From contig CANOUP010000008.1 in the NCBI GenBank assembly GCA_947570625.1, positions 1 through 64,000 on the forward strand: a DNA stretch of 64,000 nt, written 5' to 3'. Source of the DNA: an uncultured Clostridia bacterium (GTDB taxonomy: Bacteria > Bacillota > Clostridia > Christensenellales > Borkfalkiaceae). Below the pieces are notes generated by a model. The model saw only the letters and a program-made list of their open reading frames with translations. It was not told where the DNA came from and searched no databases. Position numbers and translations under genes: made by a program. Numbering within the stretch: position 1 is the first letter of the stretch; the number at the start of each line of letters is the position of its first letter. Positions 8,701 to 17,449 of this stretch are shown piece by piece.

Positions 8701-10051
8701 TAATCTCAACCTGCTCGCATACCTTGTGTTCGCCCGCAGGAATCGTTACTTTTCCCTTTGCGCCCGCTTCGGTGGTATCCGTGATAGTTACCGCCTTAAA
8801 GAAATCGTCGCACGTTCCGATGCTGAACGTTCTTTCGCTGTTTTCCATTGCGGTGGCGTCCGTGCAGAACAAGCCTACATAGCACTCTTTATCCGCATAA
8901 TCGCTGAACGTTTTCTTGTTTATGTATTCGCCGTCGACAAAGAAGTATATATCTGCGCCGTCGCGGACAAGCGTTAGTTCGTACTCGTCCTTTGTAAGCG
9001 ATGTAATCTTATCTTCCCAGGGAGAAATTGCGCCACCCTTATAATCCGATCCGCCGCCCATGGCGCACCAGCCGATTTTCTGTTCGTTTTCTTTGGATAC
9101 CATAACGTATTTATCGTCATCGTAAGTTTCGCCCTTAAAACGGATAAACACGCCCTGACGGTAACCGCCCTTTCCTACCGTTGCCGTAATTGCGACCGAT
9201 TCATAAGAATTTTTGCTCGATACCCATTGAACATAACCGCCCGTATGCGTAATCTTGCCCTCGTTCTGCTTGCTTAAATCAACGGAGTCTGAATTGCCCC
9301 AAGTTGCTTTAAGGTTTTCCATAAGGTCGTATTCGAGCGCAATTGCGGTATTATATTCCGCGTCTCTCGGAATAACAATCGTCGACGCAATGTATCCGTC
9401 CGCCTTTACGGACCAGTTGTCGCCCGCGATTTCGTCAACTTCGATAAACAGATTATCGCCGACGGCTTTAATCTCCGTAACAATATCGTCCCTGCCCGTT
9501 GCGGAAAGGGTAACTTCGGTTCCTGCCGTAAGGGAGTTGCCCGTAATGCCGTACTTTTTGCCGGTTATCTGCGCATTGACGGAGCTTGACGCGATTTTTT
9601 CGAATACGGCGATCACCGTCGTGTCTTCGGAAACCGTAAATTCGTATGTATTGCCGGTCATCACTCCGAATACGTTGGTGCCGTTTACCGTAAGAGATTT
9701 AAGCTGATAACCCTCTTTCGGAGCTACGGTTACCGTTACGGAATCACCCTTCTTTGCCGTCGTTTTGCTGAGCGTAACCGTGCCGTTCGTGTCCGTCGTT
9801 CCGTTCGTTATGGTAACGTCGGTTACGGCGGAGACTGTTGCGCCACATTCGCAAGAGCCGTCGACAAAGTTGTGGTTTGCCTTACTGCTCTCGTCAATCT
9901 CGTTGTCATCGGGACATTCCTTCCAGTGCTGGGTTTCGTTATAACCCCATTCCGTGTAGCTGTGTTCATGACCGCCGCTACACCCCGCCGCAATACCGCA
10001 TGACAGGGCAAGTACCGCAAAAGGAATTGCCCATTTGGTTTTTTTGTTCAT
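5726..10051 (-). CDS. Large secreted multi-domain lipoprotein with InlB-like and glucanase-fold repeats
   Basis: 1441 residues. N-terminal lipoprotein signal (VLALSCGIAAGCSGG), then an HSYTEWGYNETQHWKECPDD segment with a CECG motif. Several divergent InlB B-repeats follow (GTVTLSKTTAKKGDSVTVTVAP with GYQLKSLTVNG; EVTITNETTDTNGTVTITG; GTIATDVQNYYKGDKAILTVTANDGYELESI). Between them are beta-rich concanavalin-like modules. The C-terminal ~560 residues hold a clear duplication: both copies have the NGxxDRxxxRxISADLxLT motif, FGVQxGxGxxGFFxFxRD, an xGSLDxNP motif and a closing TFSD-S. No catalytic motif was recognised. It probably lies on the cell surface and binds polysaccharide or attaches to substrate for the adjacent transporter and glycosidases. 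The gene follows the MalK gene with a gap of about 54 bases. Confidence 0.75.
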   Translation of the reverse strand: MNKKTKWAIPFAVLALSCGIAAGCSGGHEHSYTEWGYNETQHWKECPDDNEIDESSKANHNFVDGSCECGATVSAVTDVTITNGTTDTNGTVTLSKTTAKKGDSVTVTVAPKEGYQLKSLTVNGTNVFGVMTGNTYEFTVSEDTTVIAVFEKIASSSVNAQITGKKYGITGNSLTAGTEVTLSATGRDDIVTEIKAVGDNLFIEVDEIAGDNWSVKADGYIASTIVIPRDAEYNTAIALEYDLMENLKATWGNSDSVDLSKQNEGKITHTGGYVQWVSSKNSYESVAITATVGKGGYRQGVFIRFKGETYDDDKYVMVSKENEQKIGWCAMGGGSDYKGGAISPWEDKITSLTKDEYELTLVRDGADIYFFVDGEYINKKTFSDYADKECYVGLFCTDATAMENSERTFSIGTCDDFFKAVTITDTTEAGAKGKVTIPAGEHKVCEQVEITVTPDNGYVVGSLTVNGKEYADRIANGKVTVTLTKPDVEVKATFVESAFTASNVECPQGTYDFDSYIVNDKLVLGYKRYNAAGDAPSYGGLIGNGLDGITRYGSDFNGKTGNINFKANGTTNANCLFLDNGQYIDVSVKVPKNAKQILVFTGTYDGGDRTITCNLYDADGNCVGNGTFLHTRGDNPRADLVTFDVDTTEFGADGETFTLRIGGDCSTTVAAIAVLGEKHEVTITNETTDTNGTVTITGTEGNKVTTGENVTVTLTPNNGYRIKDLKVNGQSVLASVKDNVYTFIAVQDAAIVAEFEQLQLIDVNIVIEAEDFTGNAAELAKGTVITFEDLNGFVTYTYTVGNDDNFTQMYAGTYIVTCEGCFKKTITVDADNSEIIVELSEPIATPSANAGNEITVTEDKTITIHGNGIADRSDNRQISADLKLTDEQKNSTGLTLTFNVKGTKKDNRKGDDWAASRFGVQLGEGALGFFIFVRDNSNPTAADVVKLNPGSLDMNPNSEKKWHGDDTGLVWLTVAAFSESGLQMKVERKNGVISVYAKNGENWVLLSKDEPNKENGGTANENPSSGGDLTIANNVLNEIKLLGGGDHWTFSDTSVALPAESEKAALTTSVNNSEYGTIATDVQNYYKGDKAILTVTANDGYELESIVIGEGASAITVTADGENKWTQNGKVYTYNYLVTGDIKVVANFKKTTLADVTLTVAAKDTDGTTVVTLANGTQIKLVSSDGVNQYTYTEGGNENPAKMAIGEYNVTCYGYADTTVTVSAAGGEIVINLVKVIAYATSDEITIDSANGTIAIKGNGASDRINHRAISADLVLTEDQQTSENLTLTFNVKSTDFNSSAHGNDEWAANRFGVQIGTGEIGFFLFLRDTSSSDVVKLPGSLDINPSGPEQKWHDGDPALSWINAAAQSESGLNFKVVRANGVIRIYAQNGEDWVRLDEGGTAGDLTIGNDVKNEIKFLACGNSYTFSDISVSNAVESEAE

Positions 10052-10105
10052 AATTTCCTCCTTTTTTATTTAACGCTTTTCAGCGTAAAATTCTTTTATT
10101 TTTTA

Positions 10106-11881
10106 TTATTTGATTATGTCGCCCGTAATCGGGTCGAAGATATATAAATCTTCCGCAGAAAATCTTACTGCGATTTTATCGCCCGTATTCAGTTTATATT
10201 TCGCATCGAGCTTGCCGACCATATTTCTGCCACAGAACTCGAAATGCACGTTGTACTCGCCGCCTAAAAGTTCGGTTAAAGTAGGCTCTATCACATAACA
10301 GTTGTCGTACTTCTTGCCCTTTTCAACCTTTTCTATTTCGATGCGTTCGGGACGGATACCGATAATAACTTTATGTCCGTTTTCTATGCAGGATTTAAGT
10401 TCTTCGAGCTTTTCCTTGGCTATCGTTCTTTCCTTTAACCAAACGTCTACCTCTTTTTGCTCTTTCTTCTCAAAGAGTTTTTTGAAAAAGCCGATAGTAC
10501 GCATTATGAAATTCCGCTTTTTTGCCGAAGCCGCTTTCTGCTTATGCTCGCCGAGGACGGAGAGAATTTTAAGAATTTTCTCGCGGGACGCCTCGTCGAA
10601 GTTTTCATTGATTTCCCCGAATTCCCTGCATTTGGTTTCATAAAAAGCTTCGTATTTAGCTTTGAAACCGCTTTCCGCGGGGATATCGAAACCGTCGTAC
10701 GAGAAAGCGTTCTTCTGCCTGTCGTAATCCATTTCGAACATATTCATAGACGGCGAACCGATAAACTTTGCCACGAATAAGTTTACGGGTTGATTGTAAA
10801 TTTCTTCGGGGCTGCCTATCTGCTGAACAAAACCACGGCTCATAACGACTATGCGGGTAGCCATGGTCATAGCTTCTATCTGGTCGTGCGTTACGTAAAT
10901 CGTCGTAGCGTTAATGCGGTTGTGCAGTTTAACTATTTCGCTGCGCATCGTAAGACGAAGCTTAGCGTCGAGGTTGGAGAGCGGTTCGTCCATTAAGAAT
11001 ATGGGAACGTTCTTTATTATCGCCCTGCCCAGCGCGACGCGTTGCATCTGACCGCCCGAAAGCTCCTTGGGGAGTTTATCGAGGTAAGGCGTCAAATCCA
11101 GCTTATCGGCAGTTTCGTAAACCCTCGTCTTTATTTCGTAGCGGGTAAGCTTTCTCGTTACCGATTTTTCCGTGCCGTCCTCGTTCAGAACGTGGAAATT
11201 CTCGTTCAGCTTTACTTTTTCGGTTTGGAGTTTGACCTTTTCGGCTTGTTCGGCTTCGGCAATTTTCGCCTTCCAGACAGACGAAATTTCTTCCGCTTTT
11301 GCCGCGATTGCAGTCTTTGTTTCTTTATCGAGAGAATTGTAAAGTTTTACAAGCAATTTTGCCGAGCAGTATTCGATATCGAGAAGTACCGCAAGGTCAT
11401 CTGTAAATTCCCCGAATTTGGGCTTCTTTTCCGTAACCTCGGCAAATGCCTTAGCTATCTTTTCAACGCCGATACGCTCAATCAACTCATTAACCTGCGC
11501 ACAGCTTAAAAGAGTTTGGTTAACTACGGGCGCGGAATAAGAATTGATTGTAAGCGGAAACGCGATATTCTGATAGACGTTCATCTGCGGATACAAAGCG
11601 TAACTTTGGAACACGATTGCCATGTGCCTGTCTTTGCACGGCTTATAGTTCAACAGTTCGTCGCCGAGGTATATATCGCCGTCCGTAATATCTTCAAGTC
11701 CCGCAACCATACGAAGGGTCGTTGACTTACCGCAACCCGAAGGTCCGACAATGACGATGAATTCGTTTTTGGCTATTTCGAGATTGAAATCGTAAACGGC
11801 TTTTTCGCCGTTGGGATATACCTTTACAAGATGGCGCAAAGATAAAAACGTTTCTTCGCTCAGTGTATTTTCGTTTATCAT
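10106..11881 (-). CDS. MalK/UgpC-type sugar ABC transporter ATPase with two large insertions
   Basis: 591 residues against ~370 for typical MalK. Walker A GPSGCGKST 46-54, Q-loop Gln92, signature LSGGQ 274-278, Walker B IFLMDEP 294-300, D-loop SNLDA and the VTHDQ H-loop are intact, so it should hydrolyse ATP. The Q-loop to signature distance is ~180 residues instead of ~50: about 130 charged, helical residues (roughly 114-245) are inserted in the helical subdomain that contacts the permeases. A second insertion of about 100 residues (roughly 390-510, with an IMRTIGFFKKLFEKKEQKE helix) precedes the TOBE region GIRPERIEIEKV. It follows the MalG gene by 3 bases and probably energises the adjacent MalF/MalG pair. 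Confidence 0.88.
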   Translation of the reverse strand: MINENTLSEETFLSLRHLVKVYPNGEKAVYDFNLEIAKNEFIVIVGPSGCGKSTTLRMVAGLEDITDGDIYLGDELLNYKPCKDRHMAIVFQSYALYPQMNVYQNIAFPLTINSYSAPVVNQTLLSCAQVNELIERIGVEKIAKAFAEVTEKKPKFGEFTDDLAVLLDIEYCSAKLLVKLYNSLDKETKTAIAAKAEEISSVWKAKIAEAEQAEKVKLQTEKVKLNENFHVLNEDGTEKSVTRKLTRYEIKTRVYETADKLDLTPYLDKLPKELSGGQMQRVALGRAIIKNVPIFLMDEPLSNLDAKLRLTMRSEIVKLHNRINATTIYVTHDQIEAMTMATRIVVMSRGFVQQIGSPEEIYNQPVNLFVAKFIGSPSMNMFEMDYDRQKNAFSYDGFDIPAESGFKAKYEAFYETKCREFGEINENFDEASREKILKILSVLGEHKQKAASAKKRNFIMRTIGFFKKLFEKKEQKEVDVWLKERTIAKEKLEELKSCIENGHKVIIGIRPERIEIEKVEKGKKYDNCYVIEPTLTELLGGEYNVHFEFCGRNMVGKLDAKYKLNTGDKIAVRFSAEDLYIFDPITGDIIK

Positions 11882-11884
11882 AAT

Positions 11885-12817
11885 TTACCCCTTTACCCCC
11901 GTTGCCGCGAGTCCTTCTATCATTTTGTTTTGCGTGAATATGAATATTATGAGTACCGGTATCAATGAGAATACCGCCGTCGCCATAGACACGCCTTGCG
12001 CGCCCCAGGCGGAACTGCCGCCGTAGCTTTCGGCAAGCGCAACGGTGATAGTCTGGATATACTGCCCCTCGCCCGCCATTAAAAGCTGCGGTCCCTGCAA
12101 ATTGTTCCAGGACGCCGAAAACGTGAACAGGACGATTACCATCATCGTCGACTTTGCAAGCGGGCAAACTATTTTTCTGAATATCGTAAAATGGCTTGCG
12201 CCGTCGCTCTTTGCGCTTTCGATTATATCAACGGGTATGGTTTTGAAGAAATTGCGCATCAATATCACGTTGAATACGCCCGTAATTCCCGGTACAATCA
12301 TCCAAAAGTATACAAGCGCGTAAGTACCTGCTTTCGAGCTGACGCCGAGCGCGTTTCTGACCGTCTGGAATATCATAAGTCCGGGCGCGGTGCCTATCAC
12401 GGCGGGAGCCGCCATCCAAACGAAAAGCGCCTTCATAAACACCTTTTTACCCTTCCAGCGCAGGAAAACCACAACATATGCAACAATCAGATCCGTCAAG
12501 AGCGTAAGTCCTACGGCGGCCGCCGTACTCCATATGGAGTTTAACATCCACTTGGGCATATTATCGAGCTCTCCGCTGTTTGTGATAAAGAAGCCGTTAT
12601 AATGCTTCAACGTCCATTGACCGGGAGAGGGAAAAATCTTTTCGGGGTGCATCTGCAAATCGAGATCTGATTTAAACGACGTGCCCAACATATAAATTAA
12701 AGGAAATATAAACAGGAATGACGCAATCGCAAGGACGATAAACGCAACAGTCTTTTCACGGCGGGCAGTAAGCTGCGATTTTGTAAGCCGCTTTTTCGCT
12801 TTCGTGCCGTTCATCAT
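11885..12817 (-). CDS. Sugar ABC transporter permease, MalG-type
   Basis: 310 residues, about six transmembrane spans. The N-terminus is basic (KRLTKSQLTARREKT) and enters the first span, VAFIVLAIASFLFIFPLIYMLGTSFK in this class. The cytoplasmic EAA-like loop that contacts the ATPase is IIESAKSDGASHFTIFRKIVCPL. The C-terminus (MIEGLAATGVKG) is the usual end of MalG-type permeases (IEGLxxGAVKG). Its start overlaps the end of the MalF-type gene by 4 bases, and the MalK gene follows after 3 bases, giving a compact translationally coupled transporter unit. It should form the heterodimeric channel with the upstream permease. Confidence 0.92.
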   Translation of the reverse strand: MMNGTKAKKRLTKSQLTARREKTVAFIVLAIASFLFIFPLIYMLGTSFKSDLDLQMHPEKIFPSPGQWTLKHYNGFFITNSGELDNMPKWMLNSIWSTAAAVGLTLLTDLIVAYVVVFLRWKGKKVFMKALFVWMAAPAVIGTAPGLMIFQTVRNALGVSSKAGTYALVYFWMIVPGITGVFNVILMRNFFKTIPVDIIESAKSDGASHFTIFRKIVCPLAKSTMMVIVLFTFSASWNNLQGPQLLMAGEGQYIQTITVALAESYGGSSAWGAQGVSMATAVFSLIPVLIIFIFTQNKMIEGLAATGVKG

Positions 12818-13848
12818 TTTATACCCCCTTTATACTTAACGCTTTGCGTCTTTAATTCCGAATATTTGACATAAGCCGCGGAGTACTTATCGCCGTGGTC
12901 TCTGTCCGCCATAGCAATGCGCTGAATTAGTCCGAGTACCGCGGAGATAAGACCGAGTACCAAAGCCGCGGCGCAGATATAGCCTGTAAGCTTTGCATAT
13001 TCAAGTCCTGCCGTCAAGTATTTTTGTATCCACATCATGGGACCGACGAGTATATGCTCGTTTTCTATGGTGTTCAACACGTACGGCTGACCGTATAAGC
13101 TGAGCATTCCGACCATTACTCCGAACATAGTAAGCGAAAGCGTTGATTTCATACCGGGAAGCGTTACGTGCACGATTTTACGCCATCTTCCGCCGCCGTC
13201 CATTTCGCACGCCTCGTACAGCGATTTTGGAATATCCTTCAAAACGCCCGAATAGATGACGAAGTTGCCGCCCGTACCGAGCCATACGCACACGATGAGT
13301 ATAATCACCCATCTTAAAAAGTCGCCCTGAAACGGTCTGCCGCCTAACCAATCGATATCCGTGCCAAACCAGGAATTGAGAAGTCCCGACCCGCTCGGTC
13401 CGAAGATATTACAGAATACGATACCTGCAATAGATATTGAAATCATGCTGGGCAGATATATACACGCCCTGAAAAATTTGTAGCCGGGTGGGCACATATT
13501 GACGAAATACGCCAGCACGAACGCCACAATGGTACCGATAGGAAACGTGCAGAGCGCGTACACCGTAACGGGCGCGAACGAATCCCAAAATTCTTTGGAC
13601 ATCGAAATCTCTGTATTAAACAGCATCTCGAAATTCTTTAATCCGTAAAATTGCGTCGCGGCTAAGTTGTATGGGTCGTACCTCATAAACAAGTACACAA
13701 ACCCCATAACAAAAGGCAACAGCGAAAAGAGTACGAAAACGATAATAAACGGAAACAAAAGCGCGTAAGCCGAAACCTGCTCTTTGATTCTTTGACGCCG
13801 CCTTGCTATAAGATTTTCGTCCCTCACGCTATTTTCAAAATACTTCAT
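12814..13848 (-). CDS. Sugar ABC transporter permease, MalF-type
   Basis: 344 residues with a cytoplasmic basic N-terminus (ENLIARRRQRIKEQ) and about six spans. The EAA-like loop is SLYEACEMDGGGRWRKIVHVTLPGM. The periplasm-side and core sequence matches MalF/UgpA permeases (FFRACIYLPSMISISIAGIVF, RWVIILIVCVWLGTGGNFVIY). It starts 17 bases after the SBP gene and overlaps the MalG-type gene by 4 bases. An alpha-linked oligosaccharide substrate is suggested by the neighbouring GH97 and GH31 genes; this is inference. Confidence 0.92.
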   Translation of the reverse strand: MKYFENSVRDENLIARRRQRIKEQVSAYALLFPFIIVFVLFSLLPFVMGFVYLFMRYDPYNLAATQFYGLKNFEMLFNTEISMSKEFWDSFAPVTVYALCTFPIGTIVAFVLAYFVNMCPPGYKFFRACIYLPSMISISIAGIVFCNIFGPSGSGLLNSWFGTDIDWLGGRPFQGDFLRWVIILIVCVWLGTGGNFVIYSGVLKDIPKSLYEACEMDGGGRWRKIVHVTLPGMKSTLSLTMFGVMVGMLSLYGQPYVLNTIENEHILVGPMMWIQKYLTAGLEYAKLTGYICAAALVLGLISAVLGLIQRIAMADRDHGDKYSAAYVKYSELKTQSVKYKGGIK

Positions 13849-13865
13849 TTACCCCACCTCTTAAA

Positions 13866-15320
13866 TTACATTTTAAGCATGTCTATTTTGGAATTGAGCG
13901 CGTTCTGTTTTGTCTTTATCAAATCCAAATAATCGGATTCCTTGGGGCTAACCAAAAGCAGCGATTCGGATAAAAGCGTCCTTAAATTTTCGCCTACGGT
14001 TGAATAATAAGGCGTTATTCCCATCGTCATAAACGAGCCCAGATTAGGATACCAGTTATCGATAAAGTTGACGACGTTTTTGTTTTGCGTATAAGTTGTT
14101 GAGTTTGCGATGGTATTCGACAGAGTAACGTGCCCCGCTTCCGCCCATTGCGCGCCGATATCGGCACTTTGGGTGAACCATTTTACAAACTCGCAAACAG
14201 CCGCTTTTTTGTTAATATCCTTAACCGATTTGGTCATTGCGAACATATGCGAATCGCCGAAAATCTTTTTGGCGTTTTCGGACGTTTCGTTGCTCATTGC
14301 AAACCAGCCCGATACGCTTGCGCCGCTTATTTTTTCTTCCGCCGCGGCTTGGTCTATATTATTCATTTTGACATAACCGTTTACGATGTCTTCACGGTAC
14401 CAAGGCATGGTTACATAGAAAATCGATTTGTTTTGAACAAAATCCGTCGCGCCGGACCTTTCGTGAACGCCCAATTTTGCGTATCCGCTGTCGATATAGG
14501 AACGCACGGATTGAATTGCGTCTTTGTAAATACCGCGCTGGGTTTCGTTGTTGTACCAATCTGCGTACAAATCTTCTTTATACAGACTCCCTCCGTTCTG
14601 CAAAACCGCCGTAGGCATTAAGTACTGGCAGAAAAAGTCTCCGCTCGATTCCCAGGAGATAGGATAATTAGCGGGATATTTTGCTTTGAATTGCCCGCAA
14701 ACCGACAAAAGCTCGCTGCGCGTTTGAGGCGCCTTATCCGAACCTGTAATCTCTTTCAGTAAGTCTTTATTGTAATAGACAACCATACTCGCCGCATCAA
14801 AAGGAACGCCGTACCGATATTCGGTGCCCGCTTTGGAATATTGATTGACGCCCTGCGCAAATGCGCTTAAATCAATCTCTATCCCCGTTTCCTCCATAGC
14901 AAGGTCGTAAGGCTGAATGACCTTATAATCCAGGAACCCTTTCAAAGATTCCTGATGCAGCATTATGATATCAGGTGCGTTATTCGAATTTTGCTGAACC
15001 TTCATCGTAACGTCTTTTTCAAAATTATCTCCTTGAAGGTAGACGGGATTAATATTGATTTTTCCGCGGTATTCTGCATTGAACCGCGCGATTATATCGC
15101 CGAAAGGCACTTTATCTACCCCGCTTACAATCGTTGACAAATTGAGAGTTACGTCGTCGAACACAACGTTTCCGTTAGCGTCTTTATTCAATTCACCCGT
15201 GGTCGACCACCAGGTACCGTCCTCATTTAAGTCTTCGCCGCCACCACCGCAGGCCGCAAGAGGAACGGTGAAGGCTAACGCCATTGATAAGCAGAGTGCA
15301 CCTAAAAATTTCTTCTTCAT
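13866..15320 (-). CDS. Family 1 extracellular sugar-binding lipoprotein
   Basis: 484 residues. Lipoprotein signal with lipobox VPLAAC followed by GGGGEDLNEDG. Family 1 solute-binding fold: DVTLNLSTIVSGVDKVPFGDIIARFNAEYRGKININP, then QNSNNAPDIIMLHQESLKGFLDYKVIQPYD, GVPFDAASMVVYYNKDLLKEI and a helical C-lobe. It would capture the oligosaccharide at the cell surface and deliver it to the MalF/MalG pair encoded directly downstream. A hairpin without a T-tract lies upstream between it and GH97. A second SBP gene lies further upstream in the same operon, so two binding proteins may share one permease. Confidence 0.93.
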   Translation of the reverse strand: MKKKFLGALCLSMALAFTVPLAACGGGGEDLNEDGTWWSTTGELNKDANGNVVFDDVTLNLSTIVSGVDKVPFGDIIARFNAEYRGKININPVYLQGDNFEKDVTMKVQQNSNNAPDIIMLHQESLKGFLDYKVIQPYDLAMEETGIEIDLSAFAQGVNQYSKAGTEYRYGVPFDAASMVVYYNKDLLKEITGSDKAPQTRSELLSVCGQFKAKYPANYPISWESSGDFFCQYLMPTAVLQNGGSLYKEDLYADWYNNETQRGIYKDAIQSVRSYIDSGYAKLGVHERSGATDFVQNKSIFYVTMPWYREDIVNGYVKMNNIDQAAAEEKISGASVSGWFAMSNETSENAKKIFGDSHMFAMTKSVKDINKKAAVCEFVKWFTQSADIGAQWAEAGHVTLSNTIANSTTYTQNKNVVNFIDNWYPNLGSFMTMGITPYYSTVGENLRTLLSESLLLVSPKESDYLDLIKTKQNALNSKIDMLKM

Positions 15321-15374
15321 AATTTACCACCTTTATTTTATTCTTTAATTTTTTCTGTCCCTTCCTCTCAACGC

Positions 15375-15398
15375 CTGCGTCCGCGTAAACGGACGCAG
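15375..15398 (-). other. Intergenic stem-loop without T-tract
   Basis: Perfect 9-bp stem CTGCGTCCG/CGGACGCAG with a 6-base loop in the ~100-base gap between GH97 and the SBP gene. The minus-strand 3' flank (GCGTTGAGAGG) has no T-run. It probably sets relative mRNA levels of the two halves of the operon. Confidence 0.55.
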
Positions 15399-15420
15399 AG
15401 GTGATTGAGGAGAAAAATAT

Positions 15421-17439
15421 TTACCCTTTGGGGGTAAGGCGAATTGCAAACCCGCCGTTTTTAACCATTTTAATCATTTCTTTGGATTGACTTGTAATAT
15501 CTACGACTCTTCTGACAACCTTTTGATTATCCGTTGCATCGTTGATAAAAATTTCCGCTTCATAAGTCTTTCCCTCGTCGAGGAAAGAGAAATCCACCGT
15601 AACCGTCGTTTCGAGAATGGAGTTTACGCCACCGACGAACCAGTTTTCACCCGAGCGAGTCGCGCCTACGTAATAGCCGTCAAGCTCGCCGCAAAGAAAT
15701 TTAGTATCATCGTGCCGTGCGGGAATCGACTTATAAAATTCCGAAATTTGCACCTGCGTATACGTCGTTTCCCAGTCCGCCATGGAGGGCGCGCCGCTTT
15801 CGAAAAGAACGGCAAGCGCCATATTCTGCGCCATCGTCATACTCGTAGTAAACGGATAAACGACAGGCGTGAAATCGGTGGGTCCCACGACCGCACGGAT
15901 AAACAGCTGGTTTACGACTTGCGAAGCGCTTATACCTGTATTTTCGTTGCCGAGCACCGCTTCGCGGTTGATGACGTTGGGATAAATTCTTCTTTCGCCC
16001 GTAGGTTTATTGCAACCGTGGCAATTGACGACCATCTGACGTTTCGCGCACTCCTGATATATAGTTTCGTACCATTCGATCGTACCGGTGTCCTCGCCGT
16101 AGAACTTGGGATTTTCCGAATTCTGTCCGTCGAAGAAGTCTATCTTAATTCCCGAAACACCCCAGTTTTTCCACATATCGAGCTTCTGTTCCAAAATATC
16201 CTTTCTGCCGAAGCCGAAGCTGGGGAACGAGTTGCACCATACGAGAATTTTTACTCCCTTATCGTTGGCTTTCTTTACGAAGTCTTTGAACCCGTCAACG
16301 TTGAGTCCCGAGTCCCAGCCGCCGTCCACGATTACGTATTTCCAACCCATTTCCGCCGCAAGGTCAACGTAGCGTTTATGCATTGCATAATCCTGCTGTG
16401 AAGACGTATTGAGATAAATCAGCCAGTTCCACGCGGCTACGCCGGGCTCCACCCAGTCGTAATTATAAATTTCCTTTTCTTCTGCGGAAAGGGTATCGTA
16501 ATTGTCGGGCTTCCAATATTCCGCATCGTCGTACACTTTTTCGACGAGCTCGCTTTCAACTACTGTTGCAAGGTCTCCCGTTATGCCCATTCTCCAAGGG
16601 GAAGTAAAGGGATAGCTTATCTGATTATCGTCTATTATAAAGCCCGCGGGGGTCTGCACCGTCTGTAAAATACCCGTACCTTCGTTCCCCTCGGCTTCCT
16701 TTAAGAAAGAACCGTAGTAGCCGCTGCCGATAAGTCCCGATTCTGTAATGAGTGAATACATATCGTTGCCTTTAAGCTTATACAGCATAGGCATAGATAT
16801 ATAAGTTTCGGCAAGACTGTCGCAACGCATATATTGATACTCGCCTTCGTATGCGTAGAAATTATCTCCGTATCCCGTCGTTATCCCTTTATACGGCATC
16901 GCCCATACGGTTGTATTTGCGGGAAGCGCAAATTCCGTATTTTCGCTTACCACCGTCATCGTGCCTTCGCTTCCGTCTACGGCGCGTATTCCGTATCTGA
17001 ACGCATAACCGTCGTCGTAAGCGCGCATCGTAAGATCGAAATAGAAATTCCACCCCTTGAAAGTAACAACCGATTCGTTGCAGTCGTACGTTACCGTTTC
17101 GTGTTTGCCAGTAATATTTTCATAACTGCCCTGAACTCTCTGCGACTTGACGTCTTCTACCGTAAGCAAACGGAAATCGTCCTCTTCGATGGTAAAGCCC
17201 AAAGCGGATTTCTCGACTACCGTCACATCGCCTTTTTTCACCGTGTACGACAATTTGCCGGCATAATCCATTGTTATTTCCGATTTGACGCTGCCGTCGG
17301 GAGAAGAAACCGTCCAATTGCCCCTATCGGACATATCGGGCTCTACGTTATCCCCGTTGCAAGCAGTCATAAGCGTTAATCCGCCGATAAGACAACCTGC
17401 GCAAGTAATTCCTGCCAGTACTGATATTAATTTTCTCAT
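15421..17439 (-). CDS. GH97 alpha-glycosidase lipoprotein
   Basis: 672 residues from the chosen ATG at 17439, which has AGGTGGAAGG just upstream; a longer reading from 17466 would bury that site. Lipobox LMTAC at Cys27. The N-terminal beta-sandwich (SSPDGSVKSEITMDYAGKLSYTVKKGDVTVVEKSALGF) is the standard GH97 start, followed by a (beta/alpha)8 barrel (WKYVIVDGGWD, ILVWCNS, SGIKIDFFDGQ near 429-439, then MVVNCHGCNKPTGERRIYPN and INREAVLGNE). The Asp in GIKIDF (about residue 434) aligns in my memory with the nucleophile of retaining GH97 alpha-galactosidases rather than the inverting SusB type; this is tentative. It would be a surface enzyme trimming alpha-linked sugars before uptake. Confidence 0.9.
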   Translation of the reverse strand: MRKLISVLAGITCAGCLIGGLTLMTACNGDNVEPDMSDRGNWTVSSPDGSVKSEITMDYAGKLSYTVKKGDVTVVEKSALGFTIEEDDFRLLTVEDVKSQRVQGSYENITGKHETVTYDCNESVVTFKGWNFYFDLTMRAYDDGYAFRYGIRAVDGSEGTMTVVSENTEFALPANTTVWAMPYKGITTGYGDNFYAYEGEYQYMRCDSLAETYISMPMLYKLKGNDMYSLITESGLIGSGYYGSFLKEAEGNEGTGILQTVQTPAGFIIDDNQISYPFTSPWRMGITGDLATVVESELVEKVYDDAEYWKPDNYDTLSAEEKEIYNYDWVEPGVAAWNWLIYLNTSSQQDYAMHKRYVDLAAEMGWKYVIVDGGWDSGLNVDGFKDFVKKANDKGVKILVWCNSFPSFGFGRKDILEQKLDMWKNWGVSGIKIDFFDGQNSENPKFYGEDTGTIEWYETIYQECAKRQMVVNCHGCNKPTGERRIYPNVINREAVLGNENTGISASQVVNQLFIRAVVGPTDFTPVVYPFTTSMTMAQNMALAVLFESGAPSMADWETTYTQVQISEFYKSIPARHDDTKFLCGELDGYYVGATRSGENWFVGGVNSILETTVTVDFSFLDEGKTYEAEIFINDATDNQKVVRRVVDITSQSKEMIKMVKNGGFAIRLTPKG

Positions 17440-17449
17440 ACCTTCCACC

